Of a DNA stretch of 64,000 nt, positions 32,076-44,316 are shown one piece after another. The position numbers and the translations under genes were made by a program. This DNA is from Hyperoplus lanceolatus (taxonomy: Eukaryota > Chordata > Actinopteri > Uranoscopiformes > Ammodytidae), in contig CM049417.1 of assembly GCA_026929865.2 (NCBI GenBank), forward strand, positions 21,949,501-22,013,500. The letters run 5' to 3'. Positions within the stretch are counted from its first letter, which is position 1, and each line of letters begins with the position of its first letter. The notes below the pieces were generated by a model. That model saw only the letters and a program-made list of their open reading frames with translations. It was not told the origin of the DNA and searched no databases.

Positions 32076-32414
32076 GGAGTCTGCGCAAGATGGCGACCAA
32101 GGCAGACACTTGTCTACGAGGCTAAGCAAAATTACAAGCTCTATCCCTTAACAACGACTTTTCGCTTCCCTTATTATGTTCTAAGAGTCTCGTGAACCAC
32201 AACGTTCCATCTCCCGGCCTTTTATCACCGTAATTTACCCTTTTGAAGTAAATTTGTAGCGTATTTGCGGCCGAAGCTACTACAGCATCATTGCTAATCC
32301 AGCATCAGCTAAACTGCCCACGAGTGAGGAGCCTGCACTTTCACAAGCAACATGGAGCCTTCTGATTAAGGAATCAAACGGAACGAGAAAGAAACAACGC
32401 GCCCGACTGATGGT

Positions 32415-33283
32415 ATGGTTTTTGGTGTACCTATTAACTCTCCCAAGTCACATGCTAGCTATGCAGCTACAACCTCGACTGCAGCTAACCCCGACCACGG
32501 CTATGCTCTCGCCCATGTCCGCAGCCGTGAACACAGCCCAGAGGCTATACCGTTACCAGATTCTGACCCCAACACACTAGTCAACCCAAAAGGAAAAAAA
32601 CAGAAAGCAGAAATGTCTCTGCATGAGTTACGGAACAACATTGTTGGGATAATCTCAACAAAAATTAATGAGCGGGCAGATAACCTGGAAAGCATGATTA
32701 ACCATAACGCAGTGAGCATTGACGCCCTGAAGAAGTCTATTGACTTTGCATTTGCGGAGGTTGATTCTTTGAAGACCGACATGAAGGTGGTTAAATCTAC
32801 TACTGAAAAAAATGACCAGAAACTGTCAGAGTTAGAACTCAAACTCAATGACGCTGAAAGATACCAACGGAGATGGAACCTCAGGCTCCATGGCGTCCCA
32901 GAGGAGAAACAGGAGGACATCAAGGCCAGAGTCATCAACATCTGCTGCTCCATGGTGCCTGACGCCCATGCAAAGATCAAATCAACATCGTTCACCGGCT
33001 TGGCAGGTACCAGGAAAATGTGAGAAGATCCAGAACGACCATCATTCGCTTCACAAACAGATCCACGCGGGACCTCCTGTGGAAGAAGGCGAAGACCTGC
33101 GAATACCTTGCAAAGAATACGTTGAGGTTTGCCGAGGATCTGACTTCTGCGGACAAAACCTTACGAGACAAACTGTGGCCCATAATCGAAGCTGCAAAGA
33201 AGGAAGGGAAAAAAGCACACTTTGCAGGTGTTCGTGTGATAATCGATGGAAAGGAGGTACGTCCATCTTTGCCCCCAAAATAA
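32415..33283 (+). pseudogene. L1 ORF1 (frameshifted)
   Basis: The first frame, 32415-33023, has an N-terminal disordered part, a Lys/Glu-rich coiled coil (residues about 75-150) and the start of the RRM-like domain (RWNLRLHGVPEEKQEDI). A one-base shift near 33005 moves the C-terminal domain to frame 33020-33283: TTIIRFTNRSTRDLLWKKAK, DLTSADKTLRDKLWP and HFAGVRVIIDGKEV. This layout (coiled coil, RRM, CTD) is that of L1 ORF1p, the RNA-binding chaperone of L1 particles. Confidence 0.85.
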
Positions 33284-33471
33284 ACACGTCCGGACGGTCT
33301 CAAATGGACACATCCTCCTAAGATGATGCTTACCTTGAACTAACTACACCATTCCTCCTGTTTTCACTTAAGTGCTGAGCATTTATTAGCTTTTTATGGG
33401 TAAAACTTATTTTTTCTCTTTCTTACTGTTAAAAGGTTCGGGAGATTGTTTAACACTGTTACTTAGAATAT

Positions 33472-35603
33472 ATGGCCTGTATCAGAAGTATTCATTTAAA
33501 AAGATCTCAACCTAAAATCATTATTAAACGTAATTTTAAAATTTTTAATGAACAAGCCTTTTTAAGTGATCTCTGTCATAGTGACATTCAACTCACTACG
33601 GAAATTTTGGATGTTGAGTTAGCCTTAGACTATTTCATCAATACTTTCACCTCAATAATAAACAAGCATGTGCCCCTTAAAAAGCATAGAGTAAAAAATA
33701 GATCAAACCCCTGGTTTACAAGTGAACTGTCTGATTTATTTTCCGAAAGAAATAAAGCATGGTCTGTAGCTAGACGCTCTGGAGATAATACCAATTGGAC
33801 AATTTTTAGACAATTTAGGAATAAGTGCACAGCCATGGTCAGGAAAGCCAAATCCAAATATTACCTTGAATTAATCTCAAACTGCTACTCTAACCCTGCA
33901 CTATTTTGGAAAGCTGTGAACTATAATAAAAACAATTCTAGCACAATTCCCACTCAGATCAAATTAAATGGTCACACTCTCAATGATCAAAAAGAGATTG
34001 GCTTAGCTTTTAATAAACATTTTGTAGCTGCTGGTCAACTCTTTCAGAATGGAGGATATACGCCTTCTACCACCAGCAGTAACGTACTGCCTGTCTCTCA
34101 AACTCCTATTTTCAGCCTTGATCTTCTTCCCACAAGTGTTGTTGTAGATGCGCTCCTCGCCATCAACCCCAAGAAGTACATGGGAGAGGACAACTTGGAT
34201 CCGTTTTCAATCAAGCTTTCGACACATATAATATCAAAACAAATTACCCATATTTTTAATCTTTCCATCTCCTCTGGAATAGTTCCTAAAATTGGGAAAA
34301 TAGCTCATGTAATTCCTTTACATAAAGGTGGTGACAAAAATAATCTTAATAACTACAGGCCAATTTCCAAACTTCCATGCCTGGCAAAAATTCTAGAATC
34401 ACTTATTAATAATCAGTTAAAAACATTTCTAACTAGTGCTTCCATTTTGAGCCCATTCCAATCTGGCTTTAGGGCAGGCCACAGTACTGTCTCTGCTGTG
34501 ACTTTGGTTGTAGACAACATTGTTACAGCATTAGACAAGAAAAAGCACTGTGCAGCACTTTTTATTGATCTTTCAAAGGCCTTTGATACTGTTGACCACT
34601 GATAGACAGCAGTCAGTTAAACTCGGAAGATACCAATCTGAGTTCTTAACTGTTACAAATGGTGTCCCACAGGGCTCAATTTTAGGTCCAGTTCTTTTCA
34701 CAATTTATATAAATAACATTGTTTCATCGCTAAAAAACTGTCATGCCCATCTATACGCTGACGACACAGTACTGTATTGCATTTCCGATTCGGTGCACCA
34801 ATCTATTCCGAACCTACAAAGCTCTTTTAACACCCTGCAGGACTGTCTAGTGGACCTCAGGCTGGTTCTAAATACAGACAAAACCAAATATATGTGTTTC
34901 TCCAGAGCAAGAACTAACAACTTTTAATGATTTTAATAGTTTTACAAAGAATGGATTTTTAATTGAAAGAGTCACAGAGTACAAATATCTCGGCATCTGG
35001 TTAGATGATAAACTCACTTTTAATTTCCATATAAAAAATCTTGTTTGTCGACTACGACAAAAAATTGGCTATTTTTATAGGAACAAAACCACCTTCCCTT
35101 TATTTAGTAAGAAAAGGATTATTGAGGCAGTTTTTATGTCTGTCCTTGATTACGGTGATGTGGTTTACCGGCATGCATCTCATTCATGTCTTAAACTCCT
35201 AGACTCTGTTTTTCACTCTGCTTTAAGGTTCATCACAGGAGATGCTTATGACACACACCATTGTCTTTTATATGAAAAGGTTGGGTGGTACTCCCTTAAA
35301 GAGAGACGTGATGCACATTGGCATATTTTTATTTACAAAGCCTTGACTGGGAAGCTTCTTCGTTATTTAACAGAAATGTTGCACATTTCAGATGGGCTTT
35401 ATCAAACCCGCTCCACTGACATGCTCATGCTTTATGTCCCACAAGCCCGGTCTGAGCTGGGAAAGACAGCTTTTAGCTTCAGTGCCCCCGACTCCTGGAA
35501 CAACTTACAGCAACAAATTAAACTAAACACCTTCATATCCTTTAATCAATTTAAACAAACTATCTTAAATCTGCCAAACTCTACCTGTAACTTTTTTAAT
35601 TAG
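33472..35603 (+). pseudogene. LINE reverse transcriptase, deleted and frameshifted
   Basis: 33472-34602 (376 aa) reads NRSNPWFTSELSDLFSERN, AHVIPLHKGGDKNNLNNYRP, PFQSGFRAGHSTVSAV and ALFIDLSKAFDTVDH, where it hits a stop at 34602 next to a deletion. Frame 34550-34927 gives [20 protein letters not shown] and LYADDTVLYC (intact YADD). 35136-35603 is the C-terminus (MSVLDYGDVVYRHAS, GKTAFSFSAPDSWNNLQ). At least two frame changes; non-functional. Confidence 0.85.
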
Positions 35604-35850
35604 GCTATATTGTACTTTCACCCATTTCATTTTAATTGCTGCCACTCTTCACCACTATGTAAATGTTTCAATTGTTTTTTTCTCTCTTCACCTGTTGTTG
35701 TGTATTTGATGTATTTGCATTGAATATTGTGTATGTATTGTTGTTTTTCCTTGGAATTTATTTACTCGACATCATTGTAAATGAGGGTCACCCCTCAATT
35801 GGTCTCTCGAGGATAAATAAAAGTTAAATGAAATGAAATGAAAATATTTT
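33474..35850 (+). mobile_element. 5'-truncated jockey-superfamily LINE inserted in L1
   Basis: Lacks the endonuclease; starts within the pre-RT linker and ends with tail CGAGGATAAATAAAAGTTAA and (ATGAA)n at 35820-35850. It sits between L1 ORF1 and the L1 ORF2 start. The L1 flanks (TTAGAATA / GAAAATAT) share an AT-rich target-like sequence. Its tail matches 27911-27990 in LINE 2. Confidence 0.82.
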
Positions 35851-35934
35851 CTATTATTAAGGGATAGAAATTGTTCGCTGTAATTTCATAGCACCTTTCA
35901 TTGTTATACTGTCTTTTTCTGTTTTTTCTCTTAA

Positions 35935-36551
35935 AGAGGACCTATTATACTACTTTTCTGGTCTTAATTTCTTGTTTTACACTGCTATAGAGCAACCTGA
36001 CACGAATCACATCACAAAAAACTATGTAGATTTTCGGGAAGCTCTTTCTCTTATTTTGGCGATCCAGCACGTCCTGTCAACACTTGAGTGTGTGTGCTTC
36101 GGGCATCTCCGCTCCCTCCGCCTGTGCTTCGGCAATCTTCGCTCGCCTCCCCCCCCCCCCTCCTGCAAACCCCACTCCGTTGTGATTGGTTACCTTCCTT
36201 CCGGAACACTTTCAGTGGCGGGAAGCGCGAGCATGGACCTATAAGGGCGCGAGGCAGACGCGAACAGGGAAGTGACAGCATTACCATACATGGAAACATC
36301 CGCGTAGCGACTTCACGAAGTCACATGCGACGTCACGAAGTTACAAAGCGTCAAGCCGCTTTGAACACGTGACTTCTCGACTGGCTAGAATAGTGTCTAG
36401 TGCTCTGCACAGACACCCCAGACGGTCAGCAGGGAATACGTCGAAATACATGTAAGTCATTATTTGATAATTTAGTATGGTTAAGCATGACTATAAATCA
36501 TCATAACAACGTTTATAGGTCATAAAAGTCAAAAAGCATTATAGGTCCGCT
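35935..36551 (-). mobile_element. TTAA-flanked MITE, copy 2 (inverted)
   Basis: 617 bp, ends AGAGGACCTATTATAC and ATAGGTCCGCT, flanked by TTAA at 35931-35934 and 36552-36555. Matches copy 1 (22692-23291) on the opposite strand at high identity by eye, including the AAGTGTGTGCTTTGG/CGGGCATCTC region and a poly-C run (36148-36160). Inserted just before L1 ORF2. Confidence 0.92.
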
Positions 36552-36565
36552 TTAATGTCACGGGG

Positions 36566-39500
36566 TTGAGACATAATGTTAAACGAAAGGCTTTTCTCTT
36601 ATTTCCAAAACAGCAAAAAACTGATTTTTCTTTTTTCCAGGAAACGCATTCAGTTATAGATGATGCATCTTTATGGAAAGCACAATGGGGTAATGACATT
36701 TGGTTCTCGAATGGTACAGAAAGAGCAGCTGGTGCTGCTACTTTGAAGAACAGTTTCGATGGGAATATTTTACACTCTAAGGGTGACCCAAATGGTCATT
36801 ACCTTATTTTGATTGTTGACATAAACAATACTATAATTTTACTTGTCAATATTTATGGGTATAATTCAAAACAAGAGAATGACATTTAATTTGATGATTT
36901 GGAAATTCACATTTTAAACTGGCTGTCGAAATATCCAAATTTATTAATATTAATGGGAGGTGACTTTAACATAGCATTAGATAGTTTATTAGATAGAAAT
37001 CCTCCTCGAACTAATAATTCTATGGCCTTAAACTTGACACACTTTATGCAGAAATTCAACTTGAAAGATATATGGAGAGAAAAGAATCCTGGAATGAGTT
37101 CATATACTTGGAGTAATAAGGCATGTTTTAGTTTATCACGCATAGATTTCTGGCTGATTTCCGACTGTTTAGACAAAAATGATATTAAGGTCAATATTCT
37201 TACAACACCCCTAACTGATCACAGAGCTACCTCAATAAATATCTCATTGAACAGTAACAACAATATTTCACAGAGAATGGGTTCATATTGGAAATTAAAT
37301 AGCTCTATCCTGACGCACGAGATTGTGATCAAAACGGTTCAGTCTTTAATTGAACGCTTTTTGCATAAAGCTTTAATTGATAAAAGATTTAGTAGTAGTT
37401 GGGAACTTTTTAAATTTGAGGTGTCAAAATATTTAAGAGCATACAGAAGTTCTATATTTAAAGCTAAAAGAGCTGAGGAGGAAAAAATAATATCAGAGAT
37501 AACACAGATAACACAAAAAACACCAGAACAGTTGACTGAAAGTGAAATTGAGTCTTTAATTATTCAGCAAAATAAATTGGATGAATTATATAGAGGGAAG
37601 GCGGAAGGGGCCTTTGTAAGAAGTAGAAGAAAATGGCTTGAGGAGGGGGAGCAGAATAGTGCTTACTTCTTTCGACTGGAAAAATCCCGTGCAAAAAACA
37701 ACTCAATACAGAAATTGAATATTGACGATGTTATTACAGATGACCCTAAAAGAATAGCTCTGTATTGTTCCAATTTCTATAGCACTTTATATCAATCAAA
37801 TTACAGTGAGGAGTCCACCCTCCAATTCTTAGATTCTCTCACTGAAACAAAAACAATTGATAACGACCAATCAGACTTCTGTGACAGACCTATAACACTA
37901 GGGAAGTTAAACTTGCTATTGGACATCTCAAACTCAATAAATCCCCTGGAACAGACGGTATCACCTCTGAATTTTACAAAGCATTCTCTGACCAACTTGC
38001 TCCCTTCCTCCTCGGGCTCTTTTTAGAATGTGTAGACAATGAAACCCTCCCACCCACGTTAACTCAAGGCCTCATAACTCTTATCCCAAAACCTAGGAAA
38101 GATAAACTCCTTATTGATAACTGGCGTCCAATCTGCCTTCTTAATAATGATTATAAAGTTTTTGCACAGATATTTGCAAAAAGGATTAAAACTGTTTTGG
38201 ATTGCCAGTCAGGTTTTATGAGACACAGACACATTTCCAATAATGTCAGACTAGTTCTTGACTTAATTGACTATTCAGATTTATGTTTAGATGAAAGCTT
38301 TATTCTTTTCTTAGATTTTCAGAAGGCTTTCGATACAATTGAGCATAACTTTATCTTCCATGCCTTAGAGAAATTTGGATTTGGTTCATACTTTAACAAC
38401 GCAATCAAAACTATGTACAAAAATGGAAACTGTTCAATTAAATTACATGCTGGTACTTCCCCTAGATTCTTGTTAAATCGTGGTGTTAGACAAGGGTGTC
38501 CTATTTCCCCCTACCTCTTCTTACTTTGTACTCAACTACTCACTGAATCCATAATGCTTAGTCCATTTAAAGGTATCTCAATAGCTGATGGTGAGGTCAT
38601 CAGTCAGCTGGCTGATGATACAACACTCTTTTTAAGGGATGCCTCTCAGATACCTATAACCATTGATTTAATTCAAACTTTCTCCATTGCCTCAGGGCTA
38701 AATTTAAACCTTAAAAAATGTGAATTGCTTGCTCTTAAAAATTGCGATGTACCATCTATATGTAATATTCCTGTAAAGGACTCTATAACCTATCTAGGAG
38801 TTGTTGTTACCAAAGATAGAGATTCCAGATGTGGTTTGAACTTCAACCCTATTATTGACAAAACTAAAAAAAGGTTAAATCATTGGTTACAGTGAGACTT
38901 GTCAGTCAGAGGTAGAATCCTTCTAACCAAGGCTGAGGGCATCTACCGGCTCACTTATGCAGCTCTATCCTTGGATGTAAACAAAAAGACTTCTAAACAA
39001 ATTGACAAAATGTTATTTAATTTTATTTGGAGGAATAAAAGCCACTATATTAAAAATGTTGTGATAATGAACCCGTATGATAAGGGTGGCCTTAACTTCC
39101 TTGATTTTTCAACCTTAAATTACACTTTCAAAATTAACTGGCTTAAACAATTTATAAAGAATCCATATTCAATTTGGAATTTCATTCCTAACTTTATCTT
39201 CTCCAAATTAGGGGGCCTGCATTTTGTTTTATTTTGTAATTATAATATTGAGAAAATCTCTACAAAATTGTCCAACTTTCACAAGCAGATGCTTCTCTCA
39301 TGGTCTATGATTTATAAACATAATTTCTCTCCTCAAAGATGTTATATTATGGAATAACAGAGACATATTGTACAAGAACAAATCTTTATTTTTTGAGAAC
39401 TGGTTTGCACATGGTTTACACCTGGTCAGCCAACTGCTCGACTGTAATGGTTTTTTAATGTCACATCAGGAATTTTTGATGGAGTATGGTATTCCAATTC

Positions 39501-40138
39501 CTCCAAGGGAATTCGCTATTGTCATGGATGCAATCCCTACAGGAGTTTTGATGCTACTAAGAAGTACAGCAGGGGTTAAGCCAACTTTACTACCTCTTGA
39601 CCCTACTGAGTCTGCAGTTGGTAAGGTTTGTTTCTCCCCTGGAACACGTAACAATAATTGTGGAATACGATCATTGTTCCAAAATGATATAGTCTCTGTC
39701 CCATATGTAGTTGCCTACTGGAATAATTGTGTATCTGACCTTAATTGGAAAAAAATCTGGACTTTACCATCAAAATTTTTGATCACTAACAAAATGAAAG
39801 AGGTATCTTTTAAGATTATACACCGTTACTATCCCTCTAAAATATTTTTGCAAAGATTTAAATTAGATATAGATGTCAATTGCTCATTTTGTAATATGTA
39901 CCCTGAAGATGTATCTCATTTATTTTGGAACTGTTCCCACTCAAATCTTTTATGGAAAGATATTTGCACTTTTATCACTCGTTTCATTGACCCCAATTTT
40001 TCCCTTTGTGTTGAACATATATTGTTTGGTTTCTTTAATTACACCCCTAGTCAAAGAAACCAATTTTTTATTAAAAACCTTATTATTTTATTAGCTAAAT
40101 GGCATATTCATAAATGTAAGTACTCTAATCAGAAACCT
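36566..40138 (+). pseudogene. L1 ORF2: endonuclease-reverse transcriptase
   Basis: Endonuclease in frame 36566-38026 (TDFSFFQETHSVIDD, NLLILMGGDFNIALDS, RIDFWLISDCLD, TPLTDHRATSINI), with one in-frame TAA at 36887-36889. A frameshift near 37910 leads to RT (SPGTDGITSEFYKAFSDQLA, SGFMRHRHISNNVRLVLDLI, LFLDFQKAFDTIEHNFIFH, NRGVRQGCPISPYLFLL, SQLADDTTLFL, the last being the catalytic ADD box). A TGA lies at 38893-38895. Another shift near 39355 leads to the C-terminal Cys-rich segment CSFCNMYPEDVSHLFWNCSH. The frame is cut at 40138 by the palindromic element and finishes after 45251. Confidence 0.88.
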
Positions 40139-41225
40139 ACGGTGGCCCTGAGAGGTCACAGCACGCAACATCAGAAAACACATGCACACACATTCATCAA
40201 TTTGACAACACATGCGCAGCATTTAGAAAACACACATGCAAGAAGAGAAAACACAAGCAAATTAAGAAAACATCTTCATCAATTTGACAACACGCGCAGC
40301 ATTTAGAAAACGCGCAGCAAAGACCACAACACACACATTAAAAAAACGCTGCAAATAGGCCACAACACAACGGAAATAGGCCACAACACGACAGAAGTGT
40401 TTCCAGAGGACACTTAAAAGTGATGCACACGTCCAGGCAGGCTTGTTGTTTACGCATATTTTGACCATGATTTTGACTCACAGTGCTATTAAGGTTATCT
40501 TTCCGTCTACACTAGCCTACGCTGTGTAGCAAATGTTGGCAATCTAAAAGTGTGATTAAAGCCGTTTTACTGGACTGTGGAGGAGAAGACTGAGACACCA
40601 TCTGTCCGAAATGTAAGTAGCCATATTTTTTAAATAATCATGGCCCATTGTTAGTTGAATGTCTGTGATGTCCTTTATCATATCCCTCCTATAATAACCA
40701 ACACTGACTGAAATTAGATAATGCTGTGGGGTTTAGTAGTTAGCGTTAGCGTCCGCTAGCTTAAGGCTAACCGTTTGAGCTGTGGAGTCTTTGGCAATGA
40801 CTGTTGTCGCCTGCGGCTCGTTTTTGTGAACTCACATTAGACCTGCAATGAAGGTCCCTGTGTGAAAAACAAATGGTGAAACTGACTGGTGTGTTGGAAA
40901 CTGTAAAGAGTATTTTTTTTAATAGCTTCAGGCTGCTACCTGCTAGCTGTCTGACTAAGCAGTAGTGGTACAAGCAGCAGTATCTCCAGTGTAATGTGTA
41001 TACAGACAAGAATACTCTTAAGTTGCCTCTGCTGGTGTTTGTTTCCTGTCCAAACATCACAGTATCACTCAGAACTAGTTTCTTATTGAGCCAGGTCTAT
41101 ACTGAATTTATTAGTAGCCTATCTTATTTTATAATGGAAGAAAAAACTAATCTCTGTCTGTAGCTTTGCCATAACTACAGATGTATGATGTACATGATGT
41201 TACATTGGATGTGCCATGTTTTACA

Positions 41226-41323
41226 GATGTTAGTGACCTGAGGGAGCCTGTGTTTGATGAAGTGTCCGTTGACCCACCCGGACCTTCACACAGCTATCTG
41301 TTCCATCAGAGGACGTGTTCACG
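41226..41323 (+). other. Exon-like segment in palindrome arm
   Basis: Bounded by GTTTTACAG and a G|GTAAAT donor-like site. It reads DVSDLREPVFDEVSVDPPGP then SHSYLFHQRTCS without stops, and the mirrored copy in the right arm (about 42358-42455, minus) keeps the same frame. The inverted-repeat identity ends within a few bases of the donor-like site. Not recognised; it may be element-encoded protein or captured host sequence. Confidence 0.4.
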
Positions 41324-42564
41324 GTAAATACAGTTTAAATATGTCAGTCAATAACTGAATATGAACTAAGTATTTATGCATAAACTCTCTAAACTGGTAA
41401 AATACACCCTGTTTTACGTTTGTCTTTACATGTTCAACGGAGGAATGACCTACAGCCCAGTGGAGTGAAAAAGCTTTGGTTGTGAAGCGATGCTGATGTT
41501 ACATGTAAAGGCCGTCTTTTTTGCAGTTTAAAACATTTGTTTCATTAATTTTCACTTTCTTTTGCTACAAACTCTAAACCCAACATAGACCCTGACGTAA
41601 CGTGGGTTGTGTGTGTTCAAAAACTGTTTCAATGTCTGGGTAGCAACTGTGGAACCAAAGATTGGTTCCTACTTTATACAAGAGCGCTAATTGGCTCTTA
41701 CATAGCATGTTACGTAATGTAATAGTTAACAGTAACCATAATGAGGCTGGAAAAGAATATATCATGTATCATGTCAAGATTCGCTGGAAAGGCATTTACT
41801 TTTGTAAAATTTATTTTTGAAATAGTGCTTTAGATGGCTTGTCAGAGCTGCAAATGATTTGACACCATTTCAATATCTAGTAGATAATGTATCATTTGTG
41901 TTGTGATCTCATTCATAATAAAGTTTTACTGTTAAAAAAATGGATTGTGTTCCTTACTGTCACCGTTTGCTACCTGTAGTAAAGGATTACTTGAAACTCA
42001 CATTTTCATAGTCAGGATGTTGGACTAGATTTCTGACCGATCTACATGCATAGAATTATACGTTTCTCATTTCAACCCATTATTTCTCTGTAGATTTCTC
42101 TGATAAGACAGTATTATTACATTTTAAAAGGACCAACACCATCCTTAAAAATAAAGCAGTTTATTCATAGCCAGTGAAATGGAATTAATAAGTCTACATA
42201 ATTCAAACGGAAGCAAAGCCATAACTTTTAACTGTCCAGATCATGTAGGTGAAGGACTTCTTGTATGCTGTTTTGTCAGCTGGTAATAAAGCTCATGTCA
42301 TAGATGTTGCTGCTGTTGTTGCTGGTATCCCTGAAGAAGACCACCTGTCCCACCCAGTGAACACGTCCTCTGATGGAACAGATAGGTGTGTGAAGGTCCG
42401 GGTGGGTCAACGGACACTTCATCAAACACAGGCTCCCTCAGATCACTCACATCTGTAAAACATGGCACATCCAATGTAACATCATGTACATCATACATCT
42501 GTAGTTATGGCAAAGCTACAGACAGAGATTAGTTTTTTCTTCCATTATAAAATAAGATAGGCTA

Positions 42565-44316
42565 GGGGAGAACGGGGTAAGTAGGCACACTTTTTACTCT
42601 AGTGAGAATTGCTCATCACCAAAACATCTGTCAATAGCCATTCCTACATTAAATTGAAGCTTAAGGGCCCGTGTCCACCTAACGCCTTTTTCCCACCGCA
42701 AGCGCCTTTTTTCAATTGATTCCCAATGAGAAGCGGCCGCCTCGGCAAAAGGCGGCCGCTCGGAGAAAAGGCGCAGCGCCCAGCGTTTTTTTTCGAGCGT
42801 TTTTTTACTTTTTGTGCGGCCGCTTCGAGATTTGCAAGTTGAAAAAAGTTCAACTTTTCAGAAAGGCGGTGGGGACGTCACCGCCGCTTTTTTCAAAGGG
42901 CCAATCAGATATTAGATCGTCGGGACTCGTCGCCTTAGCAACAAAGAAGACGGAAGAGAAACTGCTTTTTCCGCCTCTGTTTACCCGAAACTGTACGAAA
43001 ATAGTGACTTAAAATGACCAGAACAGAGGGAGGAGAGCCCGTTTGTGGGAGCAGATTAGGCGAACACTTGATTCGCTGTATTTTTTTATCTCCTACGGAT
43101 CGTTTCATGCGCACACGTCAGCCTACAACTTGCTCCGTGTGTTTTGCAGGAGCCGCGATAACTCCTCATCCAAACAGAGGATGGTGGAAAGTATTCTCTG
43201 TTTCATAAGACTACTCATATTAAAATGTAACGATTTAAATAGAAAACAGCAAACCTAAACAGTTAAACCAGTGCTGATAGGTCTGACTGACAGGTGACGA
43301 TCTGCTTTTTTTCTCCTCTGATCACAGCGCTCTCTCCCAGCTCATAAAACGCTTGAAAAAAGCGGTCGAAAAAAACGCTTGAAAAAAGCGGTCGAAAAAA
43401 ACGCTCAGTAGACACACTCCCGAGCGCACAGCCAGCGTTTAACGCTGGAAAAAGGCGTTAGGTGGACACGGGCCCTAAGGTGTTGGCTAGAAATGTGTGT
43501 CTCTCTTTTTTTCCAACTTATTGTAATGAAGAAGTAATTTACCATCAAAGACACTCTGACACATTGTCACAACCAACCCCATCAAGGGGTCGGTTGTCAC
43601 ACACTATGGGGTTGTTTGTCACAATGTTATCTTAATGGGAAAAATCTTAAAAAGAAGGCAAGGAGGCAGAACCAAATTTAATTGCATTGTCAAGTTGACA
43701 AATAGGCCTACATAACGTTCAGTAGCCTTGGCAGCTGGTCTAGTTTGGGATGCACTGGGTTGTTTTGATTTTGTTGCCCTTTTTTCTTTTGCTTGCTAGC
43801 TGCCTTTTCCTGCTCTATTCTTTCCTTCTCTGGGGTGTCAGTGAAGATACAGCTTGACAATTTCTTTCGTTATTGGGTTCCTTTTCTGGCTGCAGCCTTG
43901 AGATAACATGTGACAACCAACCCCCCAAAAAATTTGACGACCAACCCCAACTTGAATTTCTTGCTAGCATCAAGGCCAACAACCATCTGACAACTAATTA
44001 GCTTGCTAACCACAATCTAAACTATAGTTTACCCTTCACACTTTCTGAGGGTAACAAGTGTTTTGTTATAAACCCATTGTGTAAAAGCCTAGAAGAAAAA
44101 TACTGAGAAGCAAAATATTTTGAATTTGACATGAAAAACACAAAACATCCTCTCACCTGAAATGCAGCAGTCTAACTCCAAGGAAGTCTATGTATGTGAC
44201 CTCTGATCCCAATTCTGGACCTTTTTTATATCAACATTTCAGAGCTAGCGCGCTCTGGTGGCGGGATATAACGAATGTGACATCCAACCCATGTGACAAA
44301 TTACCCCGTTCTCCAC
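42565..44316 (-). mobile_element. pogo-like DNA element inside palindrome arm
   Basis: Termini are GGGGAGAACGGGGTAA and the complement GTGGAGAACGGGGTAA, flanked by TA (42563-42564 and 44317-44318), at a site intact in the left arm of the palindrome. The minus-strand region near 43860-43740 reads FTDTPEKERIEQEKAASKQK, like the C-terminus of pogo/Tigger transposases. Repeated strings of the type GACAACCAACCCC surround it. Contains a Harbinger MITE. The family call is tentative. Confidence 0.6.
42665..43475. mobile_element. Harbinger-type MITE with TAA target duplication
   Basis: Perfect terminal inverted repeats GGGCCCGTGTCCACCTAACG and its complement, about 28 bp, flanked by TAA (42662-42664 and 43476-43478). 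811 bp, rich in GCGGCCGC and AAAAACGCT motifs, with a short tandem repeat at 43346-43404. The 3-bp TAA site and GGGCC terminus fit PIF/Harbinger. Small reading frames here are not genes. Confidence 0.88.

Noticed and set aside
42644..43258. Several 60-100-codon frames
   Set aside because: They lie within the Harbinger MITE and are produced by its GCGGCCGC-rich terminal repeats.
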